Shown piece after piece: positions 9,877-18,448 of a stretch of DNA of 64,000 bases (position 1 is its first letter; every line of letters begins with the position of its first letter). The notes beneath the pieces were generated by a model. It saw only the letters and a list, made by a program, of their open reading frames with translations. It did no database searches and had not been told where the DNA came from. The translations under genes were made by a program, and so were the position numbers. This DNA is from Gordonia aichiensis NBRC 108223 (GTDB lineage Bacteria > Actinomycetota > Actinomycetes > Mycobacteriales > Mycobacteriaceae), in assembly GCF_000332975.1 (NCBI RefSeq), contig NZ_BANR01000003.1, forward strand, positions 186,001 to 250,000, written 5' to 3'.

Positions 9877-10824
9877 TCACTCGTGCGTGCCGACCCCGAA
9901 AAGTGCGGCTGCGTTCTCGTAGAACACCGCGCGTAGCCAGTCGTCGCCGAGATCGAGTCGAACCAGCGCGTCGAGTGCCTCGGTGTAGGGATACGGGATG
10001 TTGGGGTAGTCGCTGCCGAACAGGATCTTGCCGCCGAGGTCGAGCAGACGGGGCCGCAGGTCGGCCGGGAACGGGGCGTCCTGTTCGGAGAAGCCGGTGA
10101 ACGACATCGTCGTGTCGAGCCGGACGTTCTCGTATGCGTCCGCAAGATCGAGAAACGCCCCGTATTCGGGAGTTCCCATGTGCGCGACGATCAGCGGTAG
10201 CGAGGGGAATTGACGCAACAGGGCAGCGACCGGCTCCGGCCCGGTGAACCGGCCCGGCGTCGGGCCGGAACCGCAGTGGATCACCACGGGCACGCCAGAC
10301 TCTGCGATCTGCGCCCACACGCTCGTCAGACTCGGATCAAGCGGCGAGTAGTCGCCGACCTGGATGTGCGACTTGAAGACTCGCGTGCCGCGCTCGATCG
10401 CGGTCGAGACGTACGACGCCGCGTCGGGCTCCGGGTAGAACGTCGAGGTGTGCAGGCAGTCCGGATGGTGCGCGGCAAAGTCGGTGGCCCAGCCGTTGAG
10501 CCACTCGGCCATATCGGGCTTGTGCGGGTAGATCATCGACGAGTAGGCGCGCACCCCGAATGCCTGTAGCGCCGAGACGCGCACATCCTCGTCCGCGCGG
10601 TAGGTGATGGGCCATTCGCGCCCGAGTAGTGGCCCGACAGAATCGAAGTAGGCCCACACCTTGTCCATCACGCGACGCGGCATGAAGTGAGTGTGCACGT
10701 CGATGATGCCGGGTAGACCCAACTCGAGCCAGAACTGCCGCACCGCAGCGGCTTCGGCGGCGGTGAACGGTGCCGGAGAGCTGTCGTGGTCGTGAGCTGC
10801 GTTCGACTGTGCTGGATCGGTCAC
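9877..10824 (-). CDS. Amidohydrolase family protein (Amidohydro_2)
   Basis: A 315-residue TIM-barrel metal-dependent hydrolase of the ACMSD/amidohydrolase-2 group. Metal ligands are visible: DVHTHF (HxH) near residue 43, VIHCGSG, IVAHMGTPE and the catalytic Asp in LFGSDYPN near residue 270. Members decarboxylate or hydrolyse aromatic and ring-fission acids. The GTG at 10824 is preferred to the GTG at 10845 because GGTGAT lies just upstream, but both are possible. It is the last gene of the minus-strand arm that starts with the aldehyde dehydrogenase at 16468, 36 bases behind the thioesterase gene. The substrate is unknown. Confidence 0.8.
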   Translation of the reverse strand: MTDPAQSNAAHDHDSSPAPFTAAEAAAVRQFWLELGLPGIIDVHTHFMPRRVMDKVWAYFDSVGPLLGREWPITYRADEDVRVSALQAFGVRAYSSMIYPHKPDMAEWLNGWATDFAAHHPDCLHTSTFYPEPDAASYVSTAIERGTRVFKSHIQVGDYSPLDPSLTSVWAQIAESGVPVVIHCGSGPTPGRFTGPEPVAALLRQFPSLPLIVAHMGTPEYGAFLDLADAYENVRLDTTMSFTGFSEQDAPFPADLRPRLLDLGGKILFGSDYPNIPYPYTEALDALVRLDLGDDWLRAVFYENAAALFGVGTHE

Positions 10825-10860
10825 AGAATCACCGTACGCCCCCACCCGATGTTCTCGGCG

Positions 10861-11481
10861 CTACAGTGCCGGTGGACTTTTGGGCACGATGAACAGTCCC
10901 TGCGCCTCCACGGTGACGCCACCGGCATCCGACAATGTGCCGCGCACCGTCTTCTTGCGGCCGTTACGTTCGACGATCTCGGCCCGGGCCACCAGCTGCC
11001 CCAACGGGGTCGGCCGACGGTAACGGAACTCGATCGTCCCGGTGTAGCTCGCCTCGGTATCGGCGGCAGCGGCCTCACCGAGAACCTGGTCGAGGACCAA
11101 CGCGCAGACTCCGCCATGGACGTGACCAGGAGGACCCTCGTAGGCTGCACCGAGCGTGAACTCGGCGCGCACGGCGTTACCCTCGCGTTCGGAATACACG
11201 GGCGGCGCGAGCGCGTTGCGCATGCCCATTGCCGCATTGCCCCAGGCCATCCCGACCATGCGGCTGGTGTAGCGCACCCCGTATGCGCCGTCCATCTGGT
11301 GTGCGCGCAGCGAGTCGACGACGCCGGCGACCGTCCGCTGCGCCTCGGCGATCACCTCGTCGCCGACCTCGGTACGGATGACGGCGTCGACGAGTTCGCG
11401 CACCGACGCCACCAACGGCTCGAAAACTGCTCGACGCCGCGCCATCTCGTCGTCGGAGATGTCTTCGAGAGTGAAGTCCAC
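10861..11481 (-). CDS. PaaI-type hotdog thioesterase
   Basis: A 206-residue protein with a C-terminal hotdog fold: GPPGHVHGGVCALVLDQVLG is the PaaI-type motif (HGG followed by an acidic residue in the long helix), then FRYRRPTPLG. An N-terminal helical region of about 75 residues precedes it. Such enzymes release CoA from acyl-CoA or aryl-CoA esters. The GTG at 11481 is chosen because AAGGAG lies upstream at ideal distance; the open frame extends to 11565 without a ribosome site. It lies 37 bases after the hydrolase gene and is probably part of the same operon. Confidence 0.8.
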   Translation of the reverse strand: MDFTLEDISDDEMARRRAVFEPLVASVRELVDAVIRTEVGDEVIAEAQRTVAGVVDSLRAHQMDGAYGVRYTSRMVGMAWGNAAMGMRNALAPPVYSEREGNAVRAEFTLGAAYEGPPGHVHGGVCALVLDQVLGEAAAADTEASYTGTIEFRYRRPTPLGQLVARAEIVERNGRKKTVRGTLSDAGGVTVEAQGLFIVPKSPPAL

Positions 11482-11518
11482 GGTCGGGTCTCCTTGTCTG
11501 CAGCGGACGGTCAGGGGA

Positions 11519-12892
11519 TCAGGACGAGAGCGGCCCTGGCCGTGCGTCGGCCAGAACCTCGTCACGGTCGGCCGGGCTGATCACACCCCGCGCGATGGCG
11601 TCGTCGGTCGCCTCCTCGTATGCGCGCAGGTACTCGGCGGGGGTGGGGTAGCGCGTGGTGAGTACATCGGCGGGCAATGGCGTCGTGGAGCCGAAAAGCA
11701 CGCAGATGCGCGGTACATCACCGGTCACGACCCCGCTGAGCACCTCGGTGGGCGCGTCGACGCACGGCGTACGGACACCGCCCACCACGTTGCCGTCGTC
11801 GTCGAGGACGTATCGGGGCGGTGTACAGCTGAAGTCGACGGCGAGTGGCTCGTTGGCGGGTGGAGGGGTCCCGTCCCCGACCCACGCCCGCAGGTGCGCG
11901 AGCGCCGAGCGCAGCACGAATACCTGCTGGCCCCGATTGACCGGTTGCGGGCAGCCGAGGAGTTCCTCGAACTCGCCGATCTGGACGAGATCGGCGTGCG
12001 AGGTCCCCGCGACCTCCCATGACCGAAAGGTATCCGAATCCGGTTGTCGTGCTTCGGCGTAACGGAAATCCGTGAGCACATCCGTTTCTGTCTGTACGAC
12101 GAACACAGGGATCCTCGTCCCAGGGTGGATCGTCCGGGCAGGAGGTAGATAAGCGGGAGAGATGTCGATCGGCGCTCCGGGCTCGCCCAGGGGTAGCTGC
12201 CCGAGCGGTCGCGAATGGATCAGTGCTCCATCGATCGCATCGTGCATCGGCGCAATCCGATTCACGTAGGTCGTCAGTGCCATCGCCGATTGGGACTCAC
12301 CAGCCGCGATGGTCCTGCGCACGTCGAGACCGGCCAGGGGATGCGCTTCGGAGTCGCTGTCGCGCAACGCCTTCGCTATCGAACCGAAGATGTCATAGCT
12401 GTAACCGTCGCCAGGATGATGCAGCCCTTGATACCGTTGCGGGTCCTTGGCTGCCAACGAATCGCCCTGGACTCCTGCGGTTCCCGCCCCGGTCGTCTCG
12501 AGATCGACGGAGTCACGGCCACCGGCGATGCCGGTGTACTGCGCCGAGATCCCGACGTAGGCGGTTCCCGATCGGACCAGTTCCTGAGCCAAGTAGGTGT
12601 ATTCGGGAGCGGAGTCGGCGCCGCTGCTCACGTTGAACCACTCGACGACGACGTGGCCATTGAACCGCGTATCGGCTGGGCGGCGGACGAGAATGCGTGT
12701 CGCGAACTGCGCGGCGTCGACGCCGTCGAGACCGCCATCCGGCGTCTCGACAAAGCGATGCGCGATGCCGCTAGCCGCATACTCGCGTTCGGAGTATCCG
12801 TACTGATCGAGGTCGGGGCCGGCGGTGGCGGACATGACGCTGGTCCGTCCCGCCCCGCCGGTCAGCTCGCGAAAGGCGATCGTCGCAGTCAT
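11519..12892 (-). CDS. Alpha/beta hydrolase domain protein
   Basis: A 457-residue protein of the large alpha/beta hydrolase group typical of actinobacteria and proteobacteria that degrade terpenoids and aromatics. The nucleophile motif is AAGESQSAMA near residue 190, and the catalytic His probably lies in AGTSHADL near residue 300. There is no signal peptide. The gene starts nine bases after the stop of the carboxymuconolactone-decarboxylase-like gene, so it belongs to the same minus-strand operon. I infer ester or lactone hydrolysis in the pathway served by the two P450s across the divergent promoter. Confidence 0.72.
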   Translation of the reverse strand: MTATIAFRELTGGAGRTSVMSATAGPDLDQYGYSEREYAASGIAHRFVETPDGGLDGVDAAQFATRILVRRPADTRFNGHVVVEWFNVSSGADSAPEYTYLAQELVRSGTAYVGISAQYTGIAGGRDSVDLETTGAGTAGVQGDSLAAKDPQRYQGLHHPGDGYSYDIFGSIAKALRDSDSEAHPLAGLDVRRTIAAGESQSAMALTTYVNRIAPMHDAIDGALIHSRPLGQLPLGEPGAPIDISPAYLPPARTIHPGTRIPVFVVQTETDVLTDFRYAEARQPDSDTFRSWEVAGTSHADLVQIGEFEELLGCPQPVNRGQQVFVLRSALAHLRAWVGDGTPPPANEPLAVDFSCTPPRYVLDDDGNVVGGVRTPCVDAPTEVLSGVVTGDVPRICVLFGSTTPLPADVLTTRYPTPAEYLRAYEEATDDAIARGVISPADRDEVLADARPGPLSS

Positions 12893-12901
12893 CCCTCGAG
12901 G

Positions 12902-13303
12902 CTAGCCCTGTGACGTGCGGTACTTGCCGATCACCTGGCCGAACATCATGTTCATCTTCGTGCCCAACGGCCAGCCCACGTAGTAGCAGAGGAACAGCGC
13001 GATCTCCTCGAGCTGCTCCGGCGTCAGTTCGTCGTTGCCGAGGGCGGCACCCGCCTGGATTTCCGCCACGTCGACCTGGCCGGTCGCGGCCAGTGCGCCG
13101 AGCAGGATGAGCCGTCGGTCACGGATGCTCAGCGCGGGTCGCGACCAGACCTCCGCGAAGAGCTGATCGGCGGTATGGGCGAAGTGCAGCCCGGGGCCGT
13201 CCGACATCTCCCACCCGTAGACCTGCGACATCAGATCCAGGCCTCGTCGGCGCTGCTCGGTCGGCGGTGTATCGGCGGCGCGTGTGGAATCGGTGTCGGT
13301 CAT
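12902..13303 (-). CDS. Carboxymuconolactone decarboxylase family protein (Rv0771-like)
   Basis: A 133-residue helical protein of the gamma-carboxymuconolactone decarboxylase family. It matches the family along RDRRLILLGALAATGQ and PEQLEEIALFLCYYVGWP and lacks the AhpD CxxC, so it is not a peroxiredoxin partner. Position and length match Rv0771 of M. tuberculosis, which likewise follows an NAD-binding dehydrogenase gene. Its start codon overlaps the upstream stop by four bases (ATGA), and GAGGGAG provides the ribosome site. True decarboxylase activity on a muconolactone is not established for this orthologue group. Confidence 0.8.
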   Translation of the reverse strand: MTDTDSTRAADTPPTEQRRRGLDLMSQVYGWEMSDGPGLHFAHTADQLFAEVWSRPALSIRDRRLILLGALAATGQVDVAEIQAGAALGNDELTPEQLEEIALFLCYYVGWPLGTKMNMMFGQVIGKYRTSQG

Positions 13304-14181
13304 TTCTCTCCCTCGTCGTGTGGCACGCCGAGAGCCGCGGCCAGGTCGCCCAGCGATCGCCTTCCCAGAGGCAGTTCGACGTCGAGCGTGTCCGCGAGCG
13401 CGAGCGCCAGGGACAGATCTTTCTCTCCGAGCGCGCGAACGTGTGTGAATACCCCGTACCAGAAGTCGTCAGGCTCGACGGGTGCAGTGGTGTCGCGCAA
13501 CATGATTGCTCCCGCACCGCCGGTGATGGCGTCGGTGTGGCGGACCACCTTGCCCAGTTTTGCGATGTCGATGCCTGCCGCCTCCGCCAGCCTCGATGCC
13601 TCGGCGGTCGCGGCGAAGGAGATGAAGTGCAGCAGATTGCGCGCGAGTTTCATCTTGGTTCCCGCTCCCACGTCGTCACCGGCGTGCACGAGCATGTCCG
13701 CCGTGAGCGCGTACGGCTCCTTCAGCCGTACGTAGGCTTCTCGCGGACCGCCGACCATCACGGCGAGTCGGCCCTGTTCGGCGCCTGGCGCCCCGCCGGA
13801 GATGGGGGCGTCGAGAAGTGTCACCCCGTGTTGGGTGCAGACGGTGGACAGGTCGGCTGCGGTCTGCGGACTGATCGTCGAATGGACCGCGAGGACCGTC
13901 CCGTCCGCCGCGCCGTCGAGCAGCTCCGACACCACCGTGCGGACCTGGTCGTCGTCACGCACGCAGATGCCGATGATGTCCGACGACGAGGCGAGCTCTG
14001 TGAGGGACGCCGCCGCGTGCGCGCCCTGGTCGACAACCGCTGCCACAGCCTCGGGCTCGAGATCGAACACCGTCAGTCCGCCGGACCATTTCGCAAGTCG
14101 CCCCGCCATCGGCCCGCCGATGTTGCCGAGCCCGACGTAACCGAGACGATCAGCCCCGTCGTATGACGCGTCCGTACTCAT
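13300..14181 (-). CDS. NAD(P)-dependent 3-hydroxyisobutyrate-dehydrogenase-like protein (Rv0770-like)
   Basis: A 293-residue beta-hydroxyacid dehydrogenase. The nucleotide motif GYVGLGNIGGPMA lies near the N-terminus, the substrate-binding signature DAPISGGAPGAEQG near residue 125, and the catalytic Lys segment GAGTKMKLARN near residue 175. These are the three standard family motifs. The ATG at 14181 overlaps the SDR stop (ATGA) and the gene's own stop overlaps the next start, so it is translationally coupled on both sides. The order ALDH, SDR, this protein and CMD copies Rv0768-Rv0771. Oxidation of a short hydroxyacid or hydroxyaldehyde is likely; the substrate is unknown. Confidence 0.85.
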   Translation of the reverse strand: MSTDASYDGADRLGYVGLGNIGGPMAGRLAKWSGGLTVFDLEPEAVAAVVDQGAHAAASLTELASSSDIIGICVRDDDQVRTVVSELLDGAADGTVLAVHSTISPQTAADLSTVCTQHGVTLLDAPISGGAPGAEQGRLAVMVGGPREAYVRLKEPYALTADMLVHAGDDVGAGTKMKLARNLLHFISFAATAEASRLAEAAGIDIAKLGKVVRHTDAITGGAGAIMLRDTTAPVEPDDFWYGVFTHVRALGEKDLSLALALADTLDVELPLGRRSLGDLAAALGVPHDEGEK

Positions 14182-14927
14182 GAGCGGATGACCTGCCCGC
14201 CGTCGACGTTGAAGATCTGTCCGGTGACCCAGCCGGCCTCGTCGGACAACAGGAACAGGCACATGCCCACCAGGTCTTCGGGCTGACCGAATCGTTTGAG
14301 CGGCAAGCGGTTCACGATGTCGGCAACCATCTCCCTCGGGGTGGTCTCCCTGGTCGCCTCGGTATCGATCGGACCCGGCGCGATGGCGTTCACCCGGATG
14401 TTCTGTCCGCCGAGCTCGGTTGCCAACTGTTGCGTGAGACCGTTGATCCCGACCTTGGCCAGACCGTAGAAGCCGCTGTAGAGCCATGCAGCGGTGGAGG
14501 ATTGGTTGACGATGGCGCCGCCGTTGCGCATCTGTCCGTAGACCGCGCGGGTGACGTTGAGTGCGCCGTCGAGATTGACGCTCATGAACTTCTTGTAATA
14601 ATCCCAGGGGACCGTGATGAGGAAGTCGAGCTTCATTCCGCCATAGATGGCGGCGTTGTTGACGAGTCCGTCGATGTTCCCGTATGCGTCGACCGTGGCG
14701 GTGGCGAGGGCCTGCGCGGAGTCGGGGTCGGAGACATCGGTGTGGACGTACCGGCCACCGATGTCGGCAGCCACCTTCTCGCCCGCCTCGTCGTTGAGGT
14801 CGGCGATCACGACGTTCGCGCCCTCGGCGGCCAGACCACGCGCGTACGCCTCGCCGATGCCGCCTGCCGCTCCGGTGACGATGTAGGTGCGGTCGGTGAA
14901 TCGTGCGGAACTTCGTTCGGATGTCAT
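14178..14927 (-). CDS. SDR family oxidoreductase (Rv0769-like)
   Basis: A 249-residue classical short-chain dehydrogenase. Visible motifs are GAAGGIG (cofactor), LVNNAAIYG, the catalytic Ser in NQSSTAAW, Tyr and Lys in FYGLAKVG, and RVNAIAPGPIDTEA. The ATG at 14927 is preceded by AGGAAG. An Asp follows the second strand (IADLND), which favours NAD(H). The gene overlaps the downstream hydroxyisobutyrate-dehydrogenase-like gene and follows the aldehyde dehydrogenase after a 74-base gap containing a strong hairpin. Its role is probably alcohol or ketone interconversion in the same pathway. Confidence 0.87.
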   Translation of the reverse strand: MTSERSSARFTDRTYIVTGAAGGIGEAYARGLAAEGANVVIADLNDEAGEKVAADIGGRYVHTDVSDPDSAQALATATVDAYGNIDGLVNNAAIYGGMKLDFLITVPWDYYKKFMSVNLDGALNVTRAVYGQMRNGGAIVNQSSTAAWLYSGFYGLAKVGINGLTQQLATELGGQNIRVNAIAPGPIDTEATRETTPREMVADIVNRLPLKRFGQPEDLVGMCLFLLSDEAGWVTGQIFNVDGGQVIRS

Positions 14928-14963
14928 TGTGCTGCTTCCTGTCTCGTTATGCTGTGTGGTGTT

Positions 14964-14988
14964 CGCGCGGCGCTGTTTGCGCCGCGCG
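14964..14988 (-). terminator. Perfect 10-bp hairpin between aldehyde dehydrogenase and SDR
   Basis: CGCGCGGCGC (14964-14973) pairs exactly with GCGCCGCGCG (14979-14988) around a five-base loop. No U-run follows in either direction. Because it lies inside an otherwise contiguous operon, it is more likely a partial terminator or an mRNA stabiliser that sets the aldehyde dehydrogenase level above that of the later genes. Confidence 0.5.
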
Positions 14989-15001
14989 GGATCGTCGAGA
15001 A

Positions 15002-16468
15002 TCACACGGGTTCGGCGATGGCCTTGGTCTCGAGGTACTCCTCGAATCCGGCGACCCCCATCTCGCGCCCGATGCCCGAGTGCTTGTAGCCGCCGAATGG
15101 GACGTCGGCCGAATACCAGATACCGCCGTTGACCGACATGGTCCCGGTGCGCACACCGTCGACCACCTTGTTGATGCGCTCGCGATCGGTGCCCCATACG
15201 GCGCCCGACAGTCCGTAGGGGGAGTCGTTGGCGATCCGGATCGCATCGTCGTCGCCATCATGGGGCAGTATCACCAGAACCGGCCCGAAGATCTCCTCCT
15301 GTGCGGTGCGCGACGAATTGTCGAGTCCGGAGATCAGCGTCGGCGAGACGAAGAAGCCCTTGTCTCTGTCGGCGGGGCGATCGCCGCCGATCTCGATCGT
15401 CCCGCCCTCGGTGCGTGCGAGTTCGATGTATGACTCGACGCGTTCGCGTTGCTTCGCGGAGATCACCGGTCCGCAGATCGTCCCGGGATCTGTGGGGTCG
15501 GCTGCTGCGAAACCGGCCATCGAGTCGCGTGCCAGTGCTGTTGCCTCCGCCAGCTTCTCGCGCGGGACGACGAGCCTGGTGGTGATCGCACAGCCCTGGC
15601 CGGCATGGGTCACCACGGCGAATGCCGCCATGGAGACCGCAGATGCGAGGTCGGCGTCGTCGAGCACGAGGAACGCCGATTTTCCCCCGAGCTCGAGGAA
15701 GACTCTTTTGAGCGACTCCGCGGCCGAGGCCATGACCTTCTTTCCGGTGGCTGTGGAGCCGGTGAACGAGACGAGGTCGACACGCGGGTCGGTCGAGAGT
15801 TGTGCGCCGAGCGCGTGATCACTCGACGTCACGATGTTGACAACTCCGGGCGGGAAGTCGGTCTCCTCGGCGATCACCTTGCCGACGAGCGCAGCGCACC
15901 AGGGAGTGTCGGGAGCGGGCTTGAGCACCACGGTGCAGCCCGCCGCAAGCGCGGGCCCGATCTTGGCGAAGTTGATCTGATGCGGGAAGTTCCACGGCGT
16001 GATCGCGCCGACGACGCCGACGGCCTCCTTGCGGATCTCGCGTGTGTTCTTGATTCCCATGGGTTTTGCCTCGCCGAGGTCTCGGCTCCACGCGTAACTC
16101 TCGGCTAGATCGGCGAAGTACCCGAGATCGTTGATCGGTCCCTCCAACTGGGGGCCGTGGGTGAGGAAGACCGGGCAGCCGACCTCGGCGACGGTCGATT
16201 CGCGCAGTTCGTCGGTGTGGGCGAGCAGTGCGTCGCGCAGTTGACGTAGGCACTGTGCGCGAAAGGCGGCGTCGCGCGACCACGTTGTTGTGTCGAAGGC
16301 GTGGCGTGCCGCGGCGATCGCGGCGTCCATGTCGTCGGGGGTTGCGTCTGCCGCCCGGCCGATGACCTCCTCGGTCGCAGGGTTGACGACGTCGAAGACG
16401 CCGCCTGTGCCGGGGGTGAGCTTGCCGTCGATGAGTAGATCCGACGCTGATGCTGGACGAAGAGACAT
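15002..16468 (-). CDS. Aldehyde dehydrogenase (AldA/Rv0768-like)
   Basis: A 488-residue NAD(P)-dependent aldehyde dehydrogenase of normal length. The sequence shows TPWNFP near residue 160, the Gly-rich FTGSTATGKK, the general-base Glu in LELGGKS near residue 255 and the catalytic Cys in AGQGCAITTR near residue 290. The ATG at 16468 has GGAG upstream. It is the first gene of the minus arm of the divergon and faces the TetR gene, just as aldA (Rv0768) faces the Rv0767c TetR gene in M. tuberculosis. It probably oxidises an aldehyde produced from a P450-hydroxylated substrate. Confidence 0.88.
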   Translation of the reverse strand: MSLRPASASDLLIDGKLTPGTGGVFDVVNPATEEVIGRAADATPDDMDAAIAAARHAFDTTTWSRDAAFRAQCLRQLRDALLAHTDELRESTVAEVGCPVFLTHGPQLEGPINDLGYFADLAESYAWSRDLGEAKPMGIKNTREIRKEAVGVVGAITPWNFPHQINFAKIGPALAAGCTVVLKPAPDTPWCAALVGKVIAEETDFPPGVVNIVTSSDHALGAQLSTDPRVDLVSFTGSTATGKKVMASAAESLKRVFLELGGKSAFLVLDDADLASAVSMAAFAVVTHAGQGCAITTRLVVPREKLAEATALARDSMAGFAAADPTDPGTICGPVISAKQRERVESYIELARTEGGTIEIGGDRPADRDKGFFVSPTLISGLDNSSRTAQEEIFGPVLVILPHDGDDDAIRIANDSPYGLSGAVWGTDRERINKVVDGVRTGTMSVNGGIWYSADVPFGGYKHSGIGREMGVAGFEEYLETKAIAEPV

Positions 16469-16502
16469 GAACCGGAACTCCGATGACTGACTGGAAGGCT
16501 AT

Positions 16503-16520
16503 CTGGACAGGTGTCTGGAC
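16503..16520. promoter_or_regulatory. Candidate TetR operator in the CYP123/ALDH divergent promoter
   Basis: CTGGACAGGTGTCTGGAC lies midway in the 83-base region between aldehyde dehydrogenase (start 16468, minus) and TetR (start 16552, plus). Its GACAGGTGTC core is symmetric in its outer four bases and is identical to the site at 1286-1295. A -10-like TAGTGT follows at 16534-16539 for the plus strand. A repressor bound here could block both directions; this is inferred. Confidence 0.5.
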
Positions 16521-16551
16521 TCGCGTTCAAACCTAGTGTAGCGTCGGTCAC

Positions 16552-17139
16552 ATGTCCAGCCCCGTGTCGCAGGAATCCACCCGTCGTCGATTGACGGCGC
16601 AGCAGGCCGAGACGGTCGCGCGGCTCACCGACGCCGCGGTCGACGTGCTCAATGCGGACGGTTTCGACGGCCTGACCGTCAGGGTCGTGGCCAAGCGTGC
16701 GGGGGTGGCCCCGGCGACGGCGTACACCTACTTCTCGTCGAAGAGTCACCTTGTGGCAGAGGTTTTCTGGCGTCGGCTCGCAGACGGTGTACCCGAAGCC
16801 GACAGCTCCTTGTCCCGTGAGGACAGGGTGGCCGAGATCCTGCGCAACGTGTCGCTGGTGGTCGCAGGAGAGGGGCAACTCGGCGGCGCGGTCACCGTGG
16901 CGCTGCTCGGCACCGACCCCGACGTCGAACATCTGCGACTGCGGATCGGCGGCTTCATCCGGGCGCGGCTCGCGCAGGCGCTCGAGGTCGACGTCGAGCA
17001 TCCCGGTCCGGTGGTCGATGCACTCGAGATGCTCTACGCGGGTGGCCTGGTTCACGCGGGCATGGGGCATCTGACCTACGAGCAGACTTCTGAGCGGCTC
17101 GTCGCCGCTGCGCGCCTGATCCTCGGCGCGCAGTCCTAG
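16552..17139 (+). CDS. TetR family regulator (Rv0767c-like)
   Basis: A 195-residue TetR repressor with an N-terminal helix-turn-helix (GLTVRVVAKRAGVAPATAYTYF around residues 42-61) and a variable C-terminal ligand domain. It lies at the centre of the divergon, divergent from the aldehyde dehydrogenase and 70 bases ahead of the CYP123-like gene, matching Rv0767c in M. tuberculosis. The GACAGGTGTC site upstream is its likely operator, and the copy at 1286 may be a second target. The inducing ligand is unknown; a substrate or product of the P450s would fit. Confidence 0.85.
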   Translation: MSSPVSQESTRRRLTAQQAETVARLTDAAVDVLNADGFDGLTVRVVAKRAGVAPATAYTYFSSKSHLVAEVFWRRLADGVPEADSSLSREDRVAEILRNVSLVVAGEGQLGGAVTVALLGTDPDVEHLRLRIGGFIRARLAQALEVDVEHPGPVVDALEMLYAGGLVHAGMGHLTYEQTSERLVAAARLILGAQS

Positions 17140-17209
17140 CCGCGAACCGGGATCGTCGTGCGGCCCGGAACGTACACGACATGCACAAACCGTCAACGGA
17201 GGTTCATCG

Positions 17210-18448
17210 ATGACCGAGACCGCAACGGTCGCGGGGATGCAGCAGCAGATTCCTTTCGACCCCTACGCCTACGGGTTTCACGAGGACCCTTATCCGACCT
17301 ACGCGCGGCTGCGTGCCCAGGCCCCGGTGTATTACAACTCGGATCTCGATTTCTGGGCACTCGCCGCGCACGGTGACGTGCGAAATGCCTTCCGGGACAG
17401 TGTGAATCTGTCCAACGCGTGGGGCGTCTCGATGGATCCGTCGTCGTATGGTCCCGACGCCCACAAGTCCATGTCGTTTCTCGCGATGGACGACCCCAAG
17501 CACATGCGCATCCGCAAGCTCGTCTCGAAAGGGTTCACCCCGCGCCGGGTCAACGACCTCGCCGGCCGGATCAGCGCACTGACACACCATCACTGGAGCG
17601 CGTGTCTGGACAAGGGGGAGTTCGACTACGTCGCCGACTTCGCCGGGCTGCTCCCGATGGATGTCGTGTCGGAGATGCTGGGCGTACCCGAATCCGACCG
17701 TGCGTTCCTGCGAACCCAGTCGGATCTGCTGCTCCACCGGGAGGAGGGCGTTCTCGACATCCCGGAAGCGGCTGTCTACGCCTATCTCGAGTTGCACAAG
17801 TACTACTCGGCATTGATCGCCGAACGGCGCACCAACCTCGGCGACGACCTCGTCTCGGCGCTGATCACCGCCGAGATCGACGACGACGAGACCGGGGAGA
17901 AGACCACCCTCACCGAGGACGAGATCGTTGGATTCATGGTGTTGATGGTGGTTGCGGGCAACGAGACGACCACCAAATTGCTTGCCAATGCGCTGTATTG
18001 GGGGTGGCGCAACCCGGATGAGCTCGCCAAGGTGATCGCTGATCCCGAGGCGACTCCGCAGTGGACCGAAGAGACACTGCGCTACGACAATTCGACCCAG
18101 ATGGTGCTGCGCAAGGTGGCCGCTGACGTCTCCTACGGTGACCACGTGATCCCCGAGGGGCATCGCGTGTTACTCCTCGTCGGCTCGGCCAACCGTGACG
18201 AGACCGTCTTCGACGACGCGTCGTCGTATCAGATCGGTCGCGACTGCAGCCAGGCGCTGATGAGCTTCGGTATGGGCGCGCACTTCTGTCTCGGTGCGCA
18301 TCTCGCGCGGCTCGAGGCCAACATCGGTCTCGCCGAGGTCATCCGTTCGATCCGCGGGGTCGACATCGACATCGAGAATGCCGAGCGGGTGCACTCGGTG
18401 AACGTCCGCGGGTTCGCATCCCTCCCGGTGAAGGTGGCGGTGCGCTGA
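17210..18448 (+). CDS. Cytochrome P450, CYP123-like
   Basis: A 412-residue class I bacterial P450. The oxygen-activating I-helix motif AGNETT lies near residue 248, the ExxR pair is in EETLR near residue 285, and the haem-binding loop is FGMGAHFCLGAHLAR with Cys360 as ligand. The CYP123 assignment comes from its place directly after the TetR gene and before the Rv0765c-like SDR and CYP51, the order seen in M. tuberculosis, so the subfamily is less certain than the P450 call. Electrons would come from the ferredoxin encoded at 20606. Its stop overlaps the SDR start (TGATG). Confidence 0.85.
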   Translation: MTETATVAGMQQQIPFDPYAYGFHEDPYPTYARLRAQAPVYYNSDLDFWALAAHGDVRNAFRDSVNLSNAWGVSMDPSSYGPDAHKSMSFLAMDDPKHMRIRKLVSKGFTPRRVNDLAGRISALTHHHWSACLDKGEFDYVADFAGLLPMDVVSEMLGVPESDRAFLRTQSDLLLHREEGVLDIPEAAVYAYLELHKYYSALIAERRTNLGDDLVSALITAEIDDDETGEKTTLTEDEIVGFMVLMVVAGNETTTKLLANALYWGWRNPDELAKVIADPEATPQWTEETLRYDNSTQMVLRKVAADVSYGDHVIPEGHRVLLLVGSANRDETVFDDASSYQIGRDCSQALMSFGMGAHFCLGAHLARLEANIGLAEVIRSIRGVDIDIENAERVHSVNVRGFASLPVKVAVR

